Source: Strigops habroptila (lineage: Eukaryota; Chordata; Aves; Psittaciformes; Psittacidae). From it: 64,000 nucleotides of DNA. The DNA lies in assembly GCF_004027225.2 (NCBI RefSeq), contig NC_046358.1, positions 8,897,284-8,961,283 on the forward strand. The letters run 5' to 3'. Both the position numbers and the translations under genes were made by a program. Under the pieces are notes generated by a model. It had not been told where the DNA came from. It saw only the letters and a list, made by a program, of their open reading frames with translations, and made no database searches. This document shows, piece after piece, positions 49,201 to 60,300 of this stretch; the first letter of the stretch is position 1, and every line of letters begins with the position of its first letter.

Positions 49201-52200
49201 CATCGTTTCTTGGATTGTCCAAATATTGTCTCAGCTGTAATCACACTAAACACACTGAATCCTCTACTATAAATAAACCTTTTATTTTGTACTGGAAGAT
49301 AAGGTGTTGTATTGGTTTGCATAGCAAGGTTTTGGTAGCAGGGGGGCTACAGGAGTGGCTTCTGTGGGAAGCTGCTAGAAGATTCCTCTATGTCTGATAG
49401 AGCCAATGCCAGCCGGCTCCAAGACAGACTCACTGCTGGCCAAGGCCATCAGCAGTGCTGGTAGTGCCTCTGTGACAATGTATTTAAGAAGGGGGGAAAG
49501 TTACTGCACAACAGCAGTGCTGCTGGGTGGGGAGGAGGTAGAGAATTTGGGAGTAAAGTTAAGCCTGGGAAGAAAGGAGCAGTAGGGGGAAGGTGTCTTT
49601 AAGATTTGTTTTTATTTCTCATTATCCTACTCTGATTGGATGGGTAATAAACTAATTTCCCCAAGTTGAGTCTGCTTTGCCTCTGATGGTAATTGGTGAG
49701 TGATCTCTCCCTCTCCTTATCTCAACCCATGAGCCTTTTATGATATTTTCTCTCCCCTGTCCAGCTGAGGACATGAGTGGCTTTGGTGGGCACGTGGCAT
49801 CCAACCAGGGTCAACCCATCACAGGTGTCTGTTACACATGCAGAAATATCAAACTGTTGACTAAAGGTAGCACTGTTGTTGTGTATCAATATCAGTTTCT
49901 AGCAAATATGCCAGAAAAGCAGCACAACAAAGCTTCAAAATATTTTAAGAAGGGCTAGTATCTAGAATTGAGCTTTCAGAAAACCAGTGGTGGTGGTGCC
50001 AATAAATAGTCACTGTCTTCCACAAATTGCTGAATCACTGAGAGATGCTCCTTCATATGTAGCACTTCGAGATTATGATCTTATAGTCAATGATTTACTT
50101 GGAACTACAAAATTGACAGTAAGTAATCCTTTGTAGGTAGAAGTATTTCATATAGCAGTGTGCCAGACATGCATGCGTCAATTGCATCTTCCCAGAAAAG
50201 CTGCAATGATAATTAGCAACTTCAACCAGATAATTTGTGCCCTACTAGTCTCTAATTGCTCTCTTCTTTCACTCTAGGATGCTTCAGGTAGAATTAGCAC
50301 GCGGAGTCATGTATTTGCTCTGGAAGAAACCCTCTCTCTTAGATTTGACTTTTGGCCATCTGTTATCCTTCTCACCGACCACTATGTTCTAGTAAGTGCT
50401 CTCAGCAAAACAACTTTCATTCTGGGTTGGTTTCCTCAGAGACTGCAGCAGTGTTTTCCTAATTCCTGATAGACTTGAATTCACTTTGCTTTTTCCAAAT
50501 ACGACTCCATTGGAATTTCACAAATATTTCAAGTTTCCTTTCTCAAGTTGTATGCTTCAAACATGAATGTGCAGCAGTGGTTCATGCAAATAGTTGACTC
50601 CATGGATTTAATCACAATTATCCATTTTGGGGCATAGGTATATGCACATTTTGTGCAAGCAAGAGGAGGAAAAGAATCTCCTGGAGATAGTAGAAAAGGG
50701 AAACATTAAAGAAACCTTCACTGTGGTCTGTTGCAATATGTGTACTGGCAAGAATGCTGAAAAGTCTCCCATCAGCTGCTGACATTATAAGTAGCTCTAT
50801 CAAAGAGGAAGGCAAAATTCCCATTGACTGCTGTAAATTCCAGGTCATATCCAGAAGTGTTACAGGTTAGTACATGCAAAGAAGTTATGTCATAATAGTT
50901 CAGGTGTACTTACAGAACAAGGTAGGAAAGTCCACATGACTGTAGATAGTATCATACTTGGCTCAAAATTATGATGTTAGTTTCATTAATTAGTAACTGA
51001 TCTCTACAATGTCTTGAACTGCAGTTCTGTGCAGTTCAGCACTTACTTAGAACATGTTTTGCATAGGATGTGTATTTCCACTGTTTCAATGGATGTGTTT
51101 CACAAACCCCATTTTTTAAAGATTCGGGTCTATCACTTTCAGCCATCCAACTGAACTCAAGTCACTAGGATGCAAGTCCAATAACTTAGAAACTTCTTTC
51201 TACTTTTTAGTTCAATGACACCGTCAAGCTTTGAATATGTGTTTCAGTTAGAAATCTTTGTATCGTTCTGTCGGTGCTCAAAGGCAGCTCCAGGGCTTGC
51301 TTAGAGTCCAAACTGTCATTTCAGGCTCGTGTGCTCTTTGGACTGATTGTGCTGATTCAGATCACCTTGCTTGTTATTTTCAGATATCTCCAAAAGCCAG
51401 CACTCAAAGGTATGAACCAGTGTTTGTCTGTGGTTTTTAGAGGATCTACTATTCCCAAAACCTAAGTAGTGGCACTGTGAATCTCCATGTGCATTTTGCA
51501 TCTAGTACTTTGATTGGGTTCTCAGAAGCTGCTGTTCTGCTTTTAGGGGGACCCAGAAAACCTCCAATATATCAAATAAAGTAACTTAAAAACTAAAAAC
51601 TTGATCAGATATCTTTGTATAAACAGAAGTAAAATTAATTGAAGTCAAAAGGTTTCATTTTAACTTTCTCACTGAAGAACCCAATGCAAAGGGATAGGAA
51701 TGTTTTATTTTGTATTAGTTCTGCATGTGTGCTTGTTTCACCTCAGCTGACACAGAATTCTGTGTCACCTGAGTGGAGAAGCAGATTTCCTTCTACAAAA
51801 TCATTCTTGTTAATCTTTGCAAGGGACATGAACAGGCTTGGGTCTTTCCCAGAATAGTATTAAGACCAGTTCTGTCATAACTTGATATTCAGTTTGTGAT
51901 AAAGCTGGTAAATGAAAATTAATACTGTTAAGCTTGTGGTGTTTATCCTTTAAACAGTTGTTTGAACCACACCTTACTAATGAGATTTTCCTGGAAGCCA
52001 CCTCCCTTCCTATTCATGTCAGTGTATGTCTCTTCCTTTATACTCATAATCACACAGCATCCTGAGGTAACTACAGCAGCTGCTTACATAAAAGAAGAAT
52101 AGAACTGCAGTTGCCTTTATGGAATTCAGCAGCTAAAAATGAAAAGAGCTGGCACTCTGTGATCAGCCTGGTCCCTGTAGACCGTGACAAATGTTTTACA

Positions 52201-55200
52201 CATTAGCGAACAACTTGGTTAGAGCTGTTGATTTCCAAAGGTCAAGCTTGCCCTCTGGGAGTTCATGCTTTGTGAGAAGGGCAGCCACGTAGTAGGTGAA
52301 ACTCTAAAAGCTAACCTTTATATGAAGCCTCTCTTGATCTCAGTCTATGGTCTGCTTCATTGGAAAATTAATATTGCTTTTGGTTTGGGTTCTTTTTGCT
52401 TATACCACACGCTTGTCAGAATGCTGCCATTTTAACACCTAGCCTTCATTTTATCTGAGTTGCTATCAGATCTCACTAAGTAGATTTAATCAAAGAAAAT
52501 CCAGTTAATCTAGTCCATGCTGACCTGCCTTTTTGGGTTTGCACAGCTACTGTTTTGATTCTCTCACTTTCCATTTAACTTTCTCCATGTTTTTCGTTCT
52601 AGCTAACTTCATTTTCTGGGTATAGAATGGTCGTTCAGTTTTATTTACATACAGTAAGTGTACTCATTTAGAATGGCAGCTGCTTCTGCTGTTTTAAACA
52701 TAGACTGTTATATTTATCAGTTCCTTGCTTTCAGTTATCACAGTATTAGTAGAAATGCATTCCTTTGCATCTGTTCTCTAGACATACCAAATATTACTTT
52801 TAGATTTATTTAATAGAATGAGTAAATATTGTGCAGATTTGTTTCAGAAAGACAAAAATATATATATTTTTATATGTGTGTGTGTGTGTTGCAACCTGAA
52901 TCAAGTGTATGTTCTTAAATGTTGTCTCTCTGTAGAAAAGCCAGGATTACTTACTCTGACCTCGTATTCCCTTCATGTCTTCAGTAAAATAGACACCTTC
53001 TATTACTCAATTCTGCTTCTAAATTTATACACCATTCTGGGTAAGTAACCTAGAGTATAGGAGGATTTAAATTAGTATTTTTAAATTACACATCAGATAC
53101 CGATGAAAAATGAGACTTTCAACATCATGGAGAATAGGGAAAACATAACATAAGTTATGAAATCTATGTGGAACTTGAAAAGTTAATGTCCAAAGAGACT
53201 AAAGGTTTATTTGACGAGCCTAACTTAGAGCCCTAGAATTAAAAACTCACTTTGCTTTCAGAGTAATTTAATAATTTGACTATTTTTAAATTTAATTGAG
53301 TTTTCACATCTTCTCTGAGTAAGATCTGGTTGTTCCTGGGTGTAAAATAACAATGTGGAATGTACATTTCATGTGCCATGTCACTAAAGACATCTGGGCT
53401 CCCATGCTAGCAATGTTAGCTCATTTCTCCTCTGATAATATGTTACTAAAATAGCTACTTTTTTGGCTGTCAGCATAGTGTGCATACCAGTGCAACCTGT
53501 CCATTTTGACTTCTGAGCTAAGCCAAGCTGGAATGGTTTATGACTTACTGTAATTCTGGGAAAAGGCTGGTGTTTGACAGGACCCATCTTTGCACTTCTC
53601 TCATAAGGCAAACGTTGTCTGTGGTGTTGAAAATGGCCACAGAGATGAAACCAACTTAAAAGTATTTCATTGCATGCCACAACTCATTGGTGTACTCATT
53701 GGGAATGTTTATCAGATTGCTCTTTGCTGCAGGTGAAAACATCAGGCTTATTACTGCAGACAGGCAATAGGGAAGTCGTTTTCCCCAGCTGACCACTTGG
53801 TGCTCAGGAATACAAAGCGCCACGTGGGAAAGGCTGTGTCTATACTGTGTATTCTGATGGTGCTCTGTGTTTGGTTTCCTCTCTTTCAGGACCATGGTTT
53901 GTAGGTGAACTGATAGATGGCCATGTGGGGGTCTGCTTTTCCTTTGGGGTCTTCGTTGGTGGTTCCTTCGTACAGGGCAGTCTGACATTTGTGGTTGGGA
54001 TTTTACAGGTACATATTTATACAAATTAAGGCTGACAAACTGCTTTTTTCTGAGAATCTTTTTTTCCTGTTATTTTTTTAAATGGTTTCACAAAGAAAGG
54101 AGCCTTGGCAGGATGGAGCAGATCAGTGGCCACGCCTGACTACAACAGCTCTTTCTCAACTTGCTGCAAATTTAAAGGGCAGAAAGGAAGGAGGTTGTGC
54201 ATTATTTTCTCAAACTTCCCTTTTCCTCTATTTGATGTTGCCTTGGGCTCCCTGCATGTCTGCATTAGAGACCATCTCTACAGATCTACCTCTCTACATT
54301 TTTTGTCCTTGGCTCACACAGGTTGCAGTGATTAAGCCAAAGGAACTGAATGGCCAGGGCAGCCCTTGCCCGATGAAGATCAGTAGGTGTCACTCTCCAA
54401 GTACACAAGCGTCCAGTTTTCCCAGCATTCTGACCTGTCTGCCCTCTGGTTTTCCCAGCTGCCATTAGTCTGAGAGAGGGTGTAGTTCCTTGGCATTTAA
54501 GCCAGACTAAGCTCGTGTTGCCTCCTTCATGGTCCCTCCCTTATGCCAGTGCTAATGCTTGCCTGACCACAGTGGGCTGGGTCACAGAGCTAAACTGTCA
54601 TAAGGACCTTCCTTTTTTACTGTGCTAGTATTTTGCCATGTGTAGCTCCCTGAACTGGCTCCAGGAAAGGTCAGATTCATGTCAGCACCTCCCACAGCAA
54701 GGGAGAGGGCAGGAATGCTTGGCCTGGACTGAGACACAGGCAGCTACTGCTCTATCAGCTGCAGAGTCTTGGAAGTGCATCCTGCTCTGAGAATTGTACT
54801 CAGCCCTTAGAATGGGACAGTTATACTCTTACCTTTCTATGCCCTCATGGATGTTACGCAGAACACTTGGCTTGCTCATCATCTTATTTTATTCTGCTCT
54901 TCTTTTCAGATGTTGTTTTTCAACCTGCCACTGATGGCCTATCTGTGCTGGTGCCTGTTGCTGCGATGCCAGGGCCACAGCTTCTGTTCTCACATCCGTC
55001 AGGTCCGACACATCATGGCTGTGCTTGTTCACCTGGCAATGACACTCCTCCTGGCCTGGCAGGTCTATTCCTGCTATATCCTGCAGCGAACCTATGGGAC
55101 ATTGGCATTCTTCCTCTCCCCAATGAGAACGTGGCTGGTGGTGCTGACCTCAGCTCTGATTTATAAGACCTGGACACTGAAATCATCTCAGCTCAGAACT

Positions 55201-55236
55201 TATATTGTAGAAATGAAAAACTGTCAGAGCTCCTGA
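33965..55236 (+). CDS. TMEM62: TMEM62, metallophosphoesterase-domain transmembrane protein, complete
   Basis: Fourteen exons: 33965-34147, 36848-36959, 38032-38169, 39212-39257, 42947-43088, 45081-45205, 45354-45476, 46324-46479, 47947-48106, 50278-50391, 51325-51409, 52936-53040, 53890-54008 and 54910-55236. They give 644 residues against 643 in human. A hydrophobic N-terminal anchor (about residues 9-28) precedes a calcineurin-like phosphoesterase domain (about 58-300). Its metal ligands are intact: D64 and H66 in SDIH, D100 in GDLTD, N143 and H144 in GNHD, H231 in FGHF, and H258 and H260 in GHLH. An Ig-like region (about 340-430) and about six membrane segments (434-644) follow. Possible N-glycosylation sites are N181, N224 and N382. 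The substrate is not known for the family. All introns are GT-AG and no disabling change is seen. Confidence 0.97.
36848..36959 (+). CDS. TMEM62: TMEM62 exon 2 (first metal motif)
   Basis: Residues 62-98 plus one base: [20 protein letters not shown] then [17 protein letters not shown]. It contains the DxH motif D64/H66. The acceptor is CTTTTGCAG and the donor GTAAGC. An upstream AG at 36787 could extend the exon in frame by 60 bp. Confidence 0.95.
38032..38169 (+). CDS. TMEM62: TMEM62 exon 3 (GDxxD and GNH motifs)
   Basis: Residues 99-144 plus one base. GDLTDAK at the start carries ligand D100, and KGNH at the end carries N143 and H144. Between them lies [20 protein letters not shown], close to human TMEM62. 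The donor is GTAAGA. Confidence 0.96.
39212..39257 (+). CDS. TMEM62: TMEM62 exon 4 (46-bp exon)
   Basis: Residues 145-160, [16 protein letters not shown], completing the GNHD motif with D145. The exon is very short; the acceptor is CCTTACAG and the donor GTACTT. Frame continuity and identity to human support it. Confidence 0.95.
40438..41014 (+). mobile_element. LTR-like element, copy 2 (probable solo LTR)
   Basis: The 577-bp sequence is collinear with copy 1, with scattered substitutions and two small indel regions. AATAAA lies at 40942-40947. It lies in TMEM62 intron 4 in the sense orientation. The copy ends shared with the first element define the borders. Confidence 0.7.
42063..42138. 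repeat. A/C-rich low-complexity tract
   Basis: Consists of aaaccaaacc, ccaccccaaaagcccc and cacacacaccc words. It lies in TMEM62 intron 4. Confidence 0.75.
42947..43088 (+). CDS. TMEM62: TMEM62 exon 5
   Basis: Residues 161-207, [20 protein letters not shown] then [20 protein letters not shown] then FFGILNT. The acceptor is TATTCCAG and the donor GTATTT. It carries the NYS sequon at N181. Confidence 0.95.
43145..43175. repeat. G run and (GGTT)n tract
   Basis: A run of eight or more G is followed by ggttggttggttggttg. It lies in TMEM62 intron 5, 60 bp after exon 5. Confidence 0.75.
45081..45205 (+). CDS. TMEM62: TMEM62 exon 6
   Basis: Residues 208-248 plus two bases, [20 protein letters not shown] then [20 protein letters not shown] then M. 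H231 in FGHF is a metal ligand and N224HT a sequon. The acceptor is GTTTCAG and the donor GTAAGA. A longer open frame in another phase over this exon is a shadow. Confidence 0.95.
45354..45476 (+). CDS. TMEM62: TMEM62 exon 7 (GHLH motif)
   Basis: Residues 249-289 plus two bases. [16 protein letters not shown] carries ligands H258 and H260, then [13 protein letters not shown]. It is separated from exon 6 by an intron of only 148 bp. The acceptor is TTATTAG and the donor GTAAGT. Confidence 0.96.
46324..46479 (+). CDS. TMEM62: TMEM62 exon 8
   Basis: Residues 290-341 plus two bases, [20 protein letters not shown] then [20 protein letters not shown] then [11 protein letters not shown]. It is the end of the phosphoesterase part and the passage to the Ig-like region. 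The acceptor is CATTATAG and the donor GTACCC. Confidence 0.95.
47947..48106 (+). CDS. TMEM62: TMEM62 exon 9 (Ig-like region)
   Basis: Residues 342-395, [20 protein letters not shown] then [20 protein letters not shown] then [13 protein letters not shown]. The beta-rich pattern and position match the Ig-like module of the family. N382YS is a sequon. The acceptor is CCCCTTAG and the donor GTAAGC. Confidence 0.95.
49308..49823 (+). mobile_element. ERVL-like solo LTR, internally shortened
   Basis: The element starts TGTATTGGTTTGC and ends AACCCATCACA. It is flanked by a perfect 5-bp target duplication GGTGT (49303-49307 and 49824-49828), as expected for ERVL-type insertion. Segments such as ggtttgcatagcaaggtttt and the U5-like ccccaagttgagtctg match an avian LTR family I recognise, whose full-length LTR is longer; the middle is missing here. 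AATAAA is at 49646-49651. It lies in TMEM62 intron 9, sense. Confidence 0.85.
50278..50391 (+). CDS. TMEM62: TMEM62 exon 10
   Basis: Residues 396-433, [20 protein letters not shown] then [18 protein letters not shown]. It is 114 bp and phase 0 at both ends. The acceptor is ACTCTAG and the donor GTAAGT. It is the last extracytoplasmic stretch before the membrane part. Confidence 0.94.
51325..51409 (+). CDS. TMEM62: TMEM62 exon 11 (membrane segment)
   Basis: Residues 434-461 plus one base. [19 protein letters not shown] forms the first C-terminal membrane helix, followed by RYLQKPALK. The acceptor is CATTTCAG and the donor GTATGA. Confidence 0.94.
52857..52890. repeat. (TA)n/(TG)n microsatellite
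   Basis: tatatatattttta is followed by tgtgtgtgtgtgtg. It lies in TMEM62 intron 11, about 45 bp before exon 12. Confidence 0.85.
52936..53040 (+). CDS. TMEM62: TMEM62 exon 12 (membrane segment)
   Basis: Residues 462-496 plus one base. [20 protein letters not shown] then LLNLYTIL forms a membrane helix matching human. The acceptor is CTCTGTAG and the donor GTAAGT. Confidence 0.94.
53890..54008 (+). CDS. TMEM62: TMEM62 exon 13 (membrane segment)
   Basis: Residues 497-536, [20 protein letters not shown] then [20 protein letters not shown]. The acceptor is CTTTCAG and the donor GTACAT. Confidence 0.94.
54910..55236 (+). CDS. TMEM62: TMEM62 exon 14, C-terminus and stop
   Basis: Residues 537-644 and the stop TGA. 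Three hydrophobic stretches are visible: [38 protein letters not shown] and [20 protein letters not shown]. The acceptor is CTTTTCAG. The protein ends VEMKNCQSS. Confidence 0.96.
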   Translation: MLFFNLPLMAYLCWCLLLRCQGHSFCSHIRQVRHIMAVLVHLAMTLLLAWQVYSCYILQRTYGTLAFFLSPMRTWLVVLTSALIYKTWTLKSSQLRTYIVEMKNCQSS

Positions 55237-55379
55237 AGTACAATCTAAGTACTGAAAGTTCTTTGACTTAAAAACTGCCAAGGCACAGCCTATAGTTTTG
55301 TGATGCTGGAATTCCATACAGCCCAACCGTTAGGTGCTAAGATGTGAAGCTGCACCTGCATTGCTACAGAGCTGTATGA

Positions 55380-55505
55380 AACAGTAAATGTATAACAATA
55401 TGTAATATATACTTTTATTGTATTATACAATATACTGTATAATACATGTTATATAATACAGTTATACACTATACATTAATACAGTATACAGTAAACTGTA
55501 GAATA
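55380..55505. repeat. AT-rich tract with repeated TATAC/GTATA words
   Basis: A 120-bp AT-rich stretch within the probable 3' UTR consists of degenerate copies of tataca and tatact and their complements (for example tacagttatac, tacagtatacagta). It may fold into hairpins in RNA. No known element is recognised. Confidence 0.6.
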
Positions 55506-56749
55506 ATCTCTTTAACAGGGGTTTTTGTGATACAGAAGCTAGATATGTCCATGTGGATCACAAATGGAAATTTACTACTGTGAATGGAAAAACATTTTTG
55601 AATTCATTAAATTCTTGATTTTTATAATGCTGGGGAACATGAGAATAGATCTTGATTATGAGCCCTAGGGTTTCTGCTTAACTTTTTGCTTTTTATTTGA
55701 GGATTTATGTTTCTTTTTACAAGACTAGACCAGATGTCTTTATGAAGTAATGGTTATTGCAAAGGTGCTGCGGTGGCCTTCACTGTAGGAGTCCTTTGCT
55801 TACACAGTTCATAATGCTGTATGCAAGCAGTTTACAGGCTGGTAGGTGTGTTTATGTGTATTTATGTTTATCTGAGCCATGGCCTATTGCTCTTGTCCTG
55901 GAAGGGCTGCTGAATTAACATGCCCTCTCTCTGGGAGGAAGGAGTTATGTCTTCCACTGCTGAAGTTGCCAATTTTCCCACACTGACCAGTGAAAGGACA
56001 GCAAGTGATCGGTGTTGCTGGGATTCCCAGCTGCAGGCAGAGTGCAGCTTTAAAGCGAAGAATGGAGACAATGTCCTCATGATGGGAGAGCCTGAAGGAA
56101 TCAAGGAATCGTGTGGACTGATGCCGATCGTGTCTGTAAGCAAAGTCAGGGCTCTATTTCTGGGTGGCAGTCAAATGCGCCAAAGAGTGACCTGACAAAA
56201 CCCATTTCTTGGTTTTCACTTTTTCTAAGTCTAAAAATGATGAACAGTTACATTTATGAAGAATGTGATGATGCAGAGTCAGGAGAGCTGAGGTGCCTTT
56301 ATCTGTAACGTCAGGAGGAGGCTGGCCTGCTTCACAAAGCTGCTCTAAGTGGAACATTTAAAATACCCTCAGTAACTTTACAGTAACTTATTTATGGCTC
56401 CCCAGGAGAAAGGAGGGACAATTTATTTATAGCACCTTAGCAATGACTGCAGAAGAACCTACAGGAAACGAAATTGAATTGGAAGAAAATCTTAACTACA
56501 ACTAAGACTTTCTGTTGTTTTTAAAAGGTGACAGCTTTCCTATTCCTTAATTCCTCAGTGATTGACAATGTAATAAGAAAAAGAGAGTAACGGCTCTCAT
56601 TTGCATCAGTTAAATACATTAAGAGAATACAGTGTCATTTGTTGCTACATGTGTTTCTTTTGCAAGACTATTAGAACATCGGAGGCAGGGCACAAAATTT
56701 ACTCATCAGAAATCTGCAAAGCTGAGAGAAACGCTACTGAAAAAGTAAT

Positions 56750-56812
56750 AATAAACTGACATTTTGTGATTAAATCACTTTTATGTGATCAGGGAGCATA
56801 AGTGGCAATAAA
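56750..56812 (+). terminator. TMEM62: Candidate TMEM62 polyadenylation signals
   Basis: Two AATAAA hexamers (56750-56755 and 56807-56812) are the first canonical ones I find on the plus strand after the stop codon. Confidence 0.45.
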
Positions 56813-57325
56813 ATATTTCATTATCTATACCCTGTGACAGGACTGAGACTTCCTTTGTTGTGGTGGTTGCTGTCAATTGCAAGGTCATCAAATCTCAATG
56901 GAATCAAATGTTTGTGCACTTAAAAATCCTGCAGTCTGTCAAGCACTTGCTGTTTGGCTCCATAGGATGTGTTGGGTAGATGCATGGAATTCTGTTAAGA
57001 ATCTCTCTGCACTATTCTTAGTATGGTGAGCAAAGATGGTTTATTTGTAGATGTGTTATCTCTGGTTCCAAGGACCCAAATAAGAATCACATGCTCTGAA
57101 ATGTGATTGATGTGTGAATTATACATGTATGTGTAATGAATTCGGAGAGAAAGGGAATATCCTACTGCCCTGGTATCACAGAGGAGAACACACCATAGAA
57201 ATTTAGAACCCTGCCCTGCATAGGAAGCACCTCTTAGCTCATGTTCTAGAGAGACAGCTATTGCAGCTTTTTGTTGCCTCACCTTTTCTCATGATAATTG
57301 GGATAATTTTCTCCTTGAACAGTTT

Positions 57326-57373
57326 TCATAGAACCACAGAATGGTTTGGGTTGGAAGGGACCCAAGGATTTTC
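57326..57373 (-). mobile_element. CR1 3' tail fragment
   Basis: On the plus strand it reads tcatagaaccacagaatggt then ttgggttggaagggaccc, the reverse complement of a CR1 terminus. Only about 48 bp remain. It is the only recognised element right of TMEM62. Confidence 0.8.
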
Positions 57374-60300
57374 AGCTGAGAAGACAACACAGTATTGTGC
57401 TGGAAAGTCTTTTAGCATTTACATTAGCCAGTAGCAGTGTTAAGATCTCTTATACTGTTGTTCCATAGTTTATGACATGTTTTTCCAGGTTATGGATGAA
57501 AAGATTTTATTTATTAACTTTTGTACACGAACAGAAGCAACCGGCTTTGGCATTCATTACTTCTGGCATGTAGTTCTCTCTTCTAACATGGTCCTGCACG
57601 GCTGTTTCGGAGCAAGCATGACAATACAGAGCTCTTCTCAAGTCAAGAGTGTCCTTTCCAAGCTGTTCATTAGCAGGAGAAATCAGAGCTACATGAAGTG
57701 AGCAAAGCAAGTGGCAGATGGTGGAACCAGGCTGCTGAAGTACTTCACACACTGCTGATGGCCACCAGTGTGATCTGTGACAAATCAATCCTTCATGAGA
57801 AATGCTTCGATTATAACACTCTGCAGGGTCTGTTGGTTTGGTTTGTTGAGGTTGTTTTTATCTGCATTGAGGAGTTCCTTTAAAATACTTAATTCCCATT
57901 TGAAACGACTCTAAAAGGATGCTTGAAATTATTATTTGGAAAGAGAAAAATCTGAAAATATCTTTCAAATACATTTTGTTCTTTCTTTGAAAAAAATAGT
58001 CTCGTAGAAAAAGCACTTCCTGCTACTCTTTGCTTATGAAGGAATTCTTGTGTTCATCAGTGAATTAGGTCCAAGATACTGTGAAATGCACAACAAACTA
58101 GGAAAAAGAGAGAAGATTCTTTTATGTGCATATATCCTCAGTGCTGTGAGGGCTGAGCAAAACTTGCAGAGGGAAGTTCCCAAGGGAATGCCATTGGCAT
58201 GCATAATTTCCTATAACTGTCATCAGGGAAGGCCTGTCCAATCCCTATAAAGAGATCTTGGCATTCAGCGTAGTGGAAAATGCAAGCATAGCAGAGAGAG
58301 GCTTTTTCCATGTGCTTTCCCCACTGTTTCTGTAGCATGCTAAAAAAGAATAAAAATACTGCAAAAACCCCCAATCCCCTAAAAAAACCTCCAACCAAAG
58401 CTAAAGCAGTTCCAACAGTTCAAAGAGCATGAACCCCTTTCTGGAGCAGCAGAGGCTGAGGCTGCTGCCTGCAGGGCACTGAAGGCTCACTCAGGCTGCC
58501 TGGCCTGAGGACATGGAACAGGCTGTTCCAGTCTGAAATGCTCACTGCTGCCAAAAGCACATTACTCTGGGGAGGGGGACACGAAGGCAGCTCCATCCCA
58601 GCCTTAAAGCACCAGCAGACAGCATCCTGCCCTCTGCCAGTTGCCCCCAGAACCAGGAGGAAGTCCAACAGTGCTGGCTTCTGCCCAGCCTGCTCCCATC
58701 GGAGCCTGGTCCTTGGCCTTTTACTTTCCCTTCCCACGTTCCCTGCCTGGGAGGCAGAGGAAAGCATGCAGGGGCTGATGGGGAGAGGAAGGCTCCTTCC
58801 TGCAGAAGAGCAGAGAGCAAGCAAAGGTCTCAAGAGATACAAATAAGCTTGTGCAAGAGGAGGGTGGACCCATAGCCCCATAAACTCACGGCCTTTTCTC
58901 ACCCTTTGCCCTCCAACAGTCTCCTCTAAACATAAATTGCACCTCCCTGTTCTTGCATAAACACTGCTTTGCTACTTCATACTATCAGTTTTCTTTCAAC
59001 ACCATTGACCTGCTTAGCCACCCTCTTACCACCTCTCTGCCCAGAGTGCTGCAGCAAAATTGATTTTTGCCATCTAAGGCATCTTTCTGGCTGCAAAATT
59101 CTGTGTTCCTGTGGCTAAAAAGTCAACTAATTTCTGCTTCTTTCTGTGCTTTTCCTAAAGAGTTTCCAGTTGTGTCTCACAAAGCATTTTCTTGGTTAGG
59201 AACTTATTCCAGCTGCTGTTACTCTTTCTTATTGCAAGATAATGCCATCTGCGTGGGATCTTCTTTCATCCCCTGGCAGTCTCTTTATGGATTGCATGAA
59301 TGTTTCCTAATGTGAAGACAACCTAGTGAAGAGAAAGAAGCATAGCAATAGAGGAGAGCAATGTTACAAACAACAGGACCAAGTAATCCTGCATCTGCTT
59401 CTTCCATGATCAGTGCATTAAAATATAGAGATGAAGCTATTTGAAAGGCATCTGCCTTCACTCTCTTCACTTTTGTAACAAGAGCTGCTCTAAACTACAG
59501 TAGATACATTTATGTCTGGGCTGGCAAGCTCTTTTCATGCTATTGCTGACATTTTCCATGAAATCCTGACACTAAACTACATGGCCTAGCACTAAAACAC
59601 TAATAGGTGCTCCTATGGAAAAGAGAATTTCTTCTGATTATCGAGAAGCCAACAAGGAGGACAAGAAGAATGATGATCTAAAAAAAATTGTTAAGGAAAA
59701 GAGGGGAAAAATGGAGGGCAAGAAAGCAGAAAGGAAGAAAATGAAATGTAGGACAGTCAACAGCAACTCTTCAAGGTGCAAAGGGAGAAGGGATGGAAAT
59801 GAGAGTGCACAAAACTTTAGCAAATTCAAACAAGCATGAGACTGGCTCAAAGGAAAATAAAAAAAGGTCTCTGCCCAATACTATGAAGTTTTACTACCCT
59901 CTGCAACAAGAAATGCTTATTTATAAAGATCGTGTAGCTGGACTCTTTGTATCTTACCATGCTCACACAACCGGTACTCTGAATTCATGCTTGCCCTTGC
60001 TTAAGATCTTATAAACGATCACTCACCGTGCTCCTAAGGTAAAGCTTTATGGGACAAAAGCTGGTGCTTCTGCAGCCACTGCCTATTTATCTACTACCTC
60101 CAAAGCCTCTCAGATTTTTGTTACCAGTTATTTGTCATCCTTTGTTAAATGAGACCTCTCCTATAGTGCAAAACAGATGATTGCTGAAGAGTCACACTGT
60201 TACAATAATGAAGACAAGGTGAAAAAAAATGATGTATTAGTATTTTTAGAACTGTGGCACTTGGTTTAGCACATTTTCTCCTTTTGATTTTTATTTATTC

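Larger units (their letters stand above)
43089..54909 (+). other. TMEM62: TMEM62 introns 5-13
   Basis: The introns between exons 5 and 14 range from 148 bp (45206-45353) to about 2.2 kb (48107-50277). They hold the solo LTR at 49308-49823 and the simple tracts at 43145 and 52857. The remaining open frames are short and unrecognised. Confidence 0.7.
55237..56830 (+). other. TMEM62: Probable TMEM62 3' UTR
   Basis: After the stop there is no further coding match. Canonical AATAAA signals lie at 56750-56755 and 56807-56812; a weaker ATTAAA at 55606-55611 could end a shorter form. The true cleavage site is not visible. Open frames here (for example 55868-56195 on both strands) have no recognisable content. 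Confidence 0.55.

Noticed and set aside
57477-57883. Successive plus-strand frames near the CR1 tail at 57326
   Set aside because: They looked like a possible degraded element or exon, but no family is recognised and the frames do not join.
58420-58902. 160-codon minus-strand open frame and overlapping plus-strand frame
   Set aside because: Locally GC-richer sequence gives open frames on both strands. No domain or splice context.
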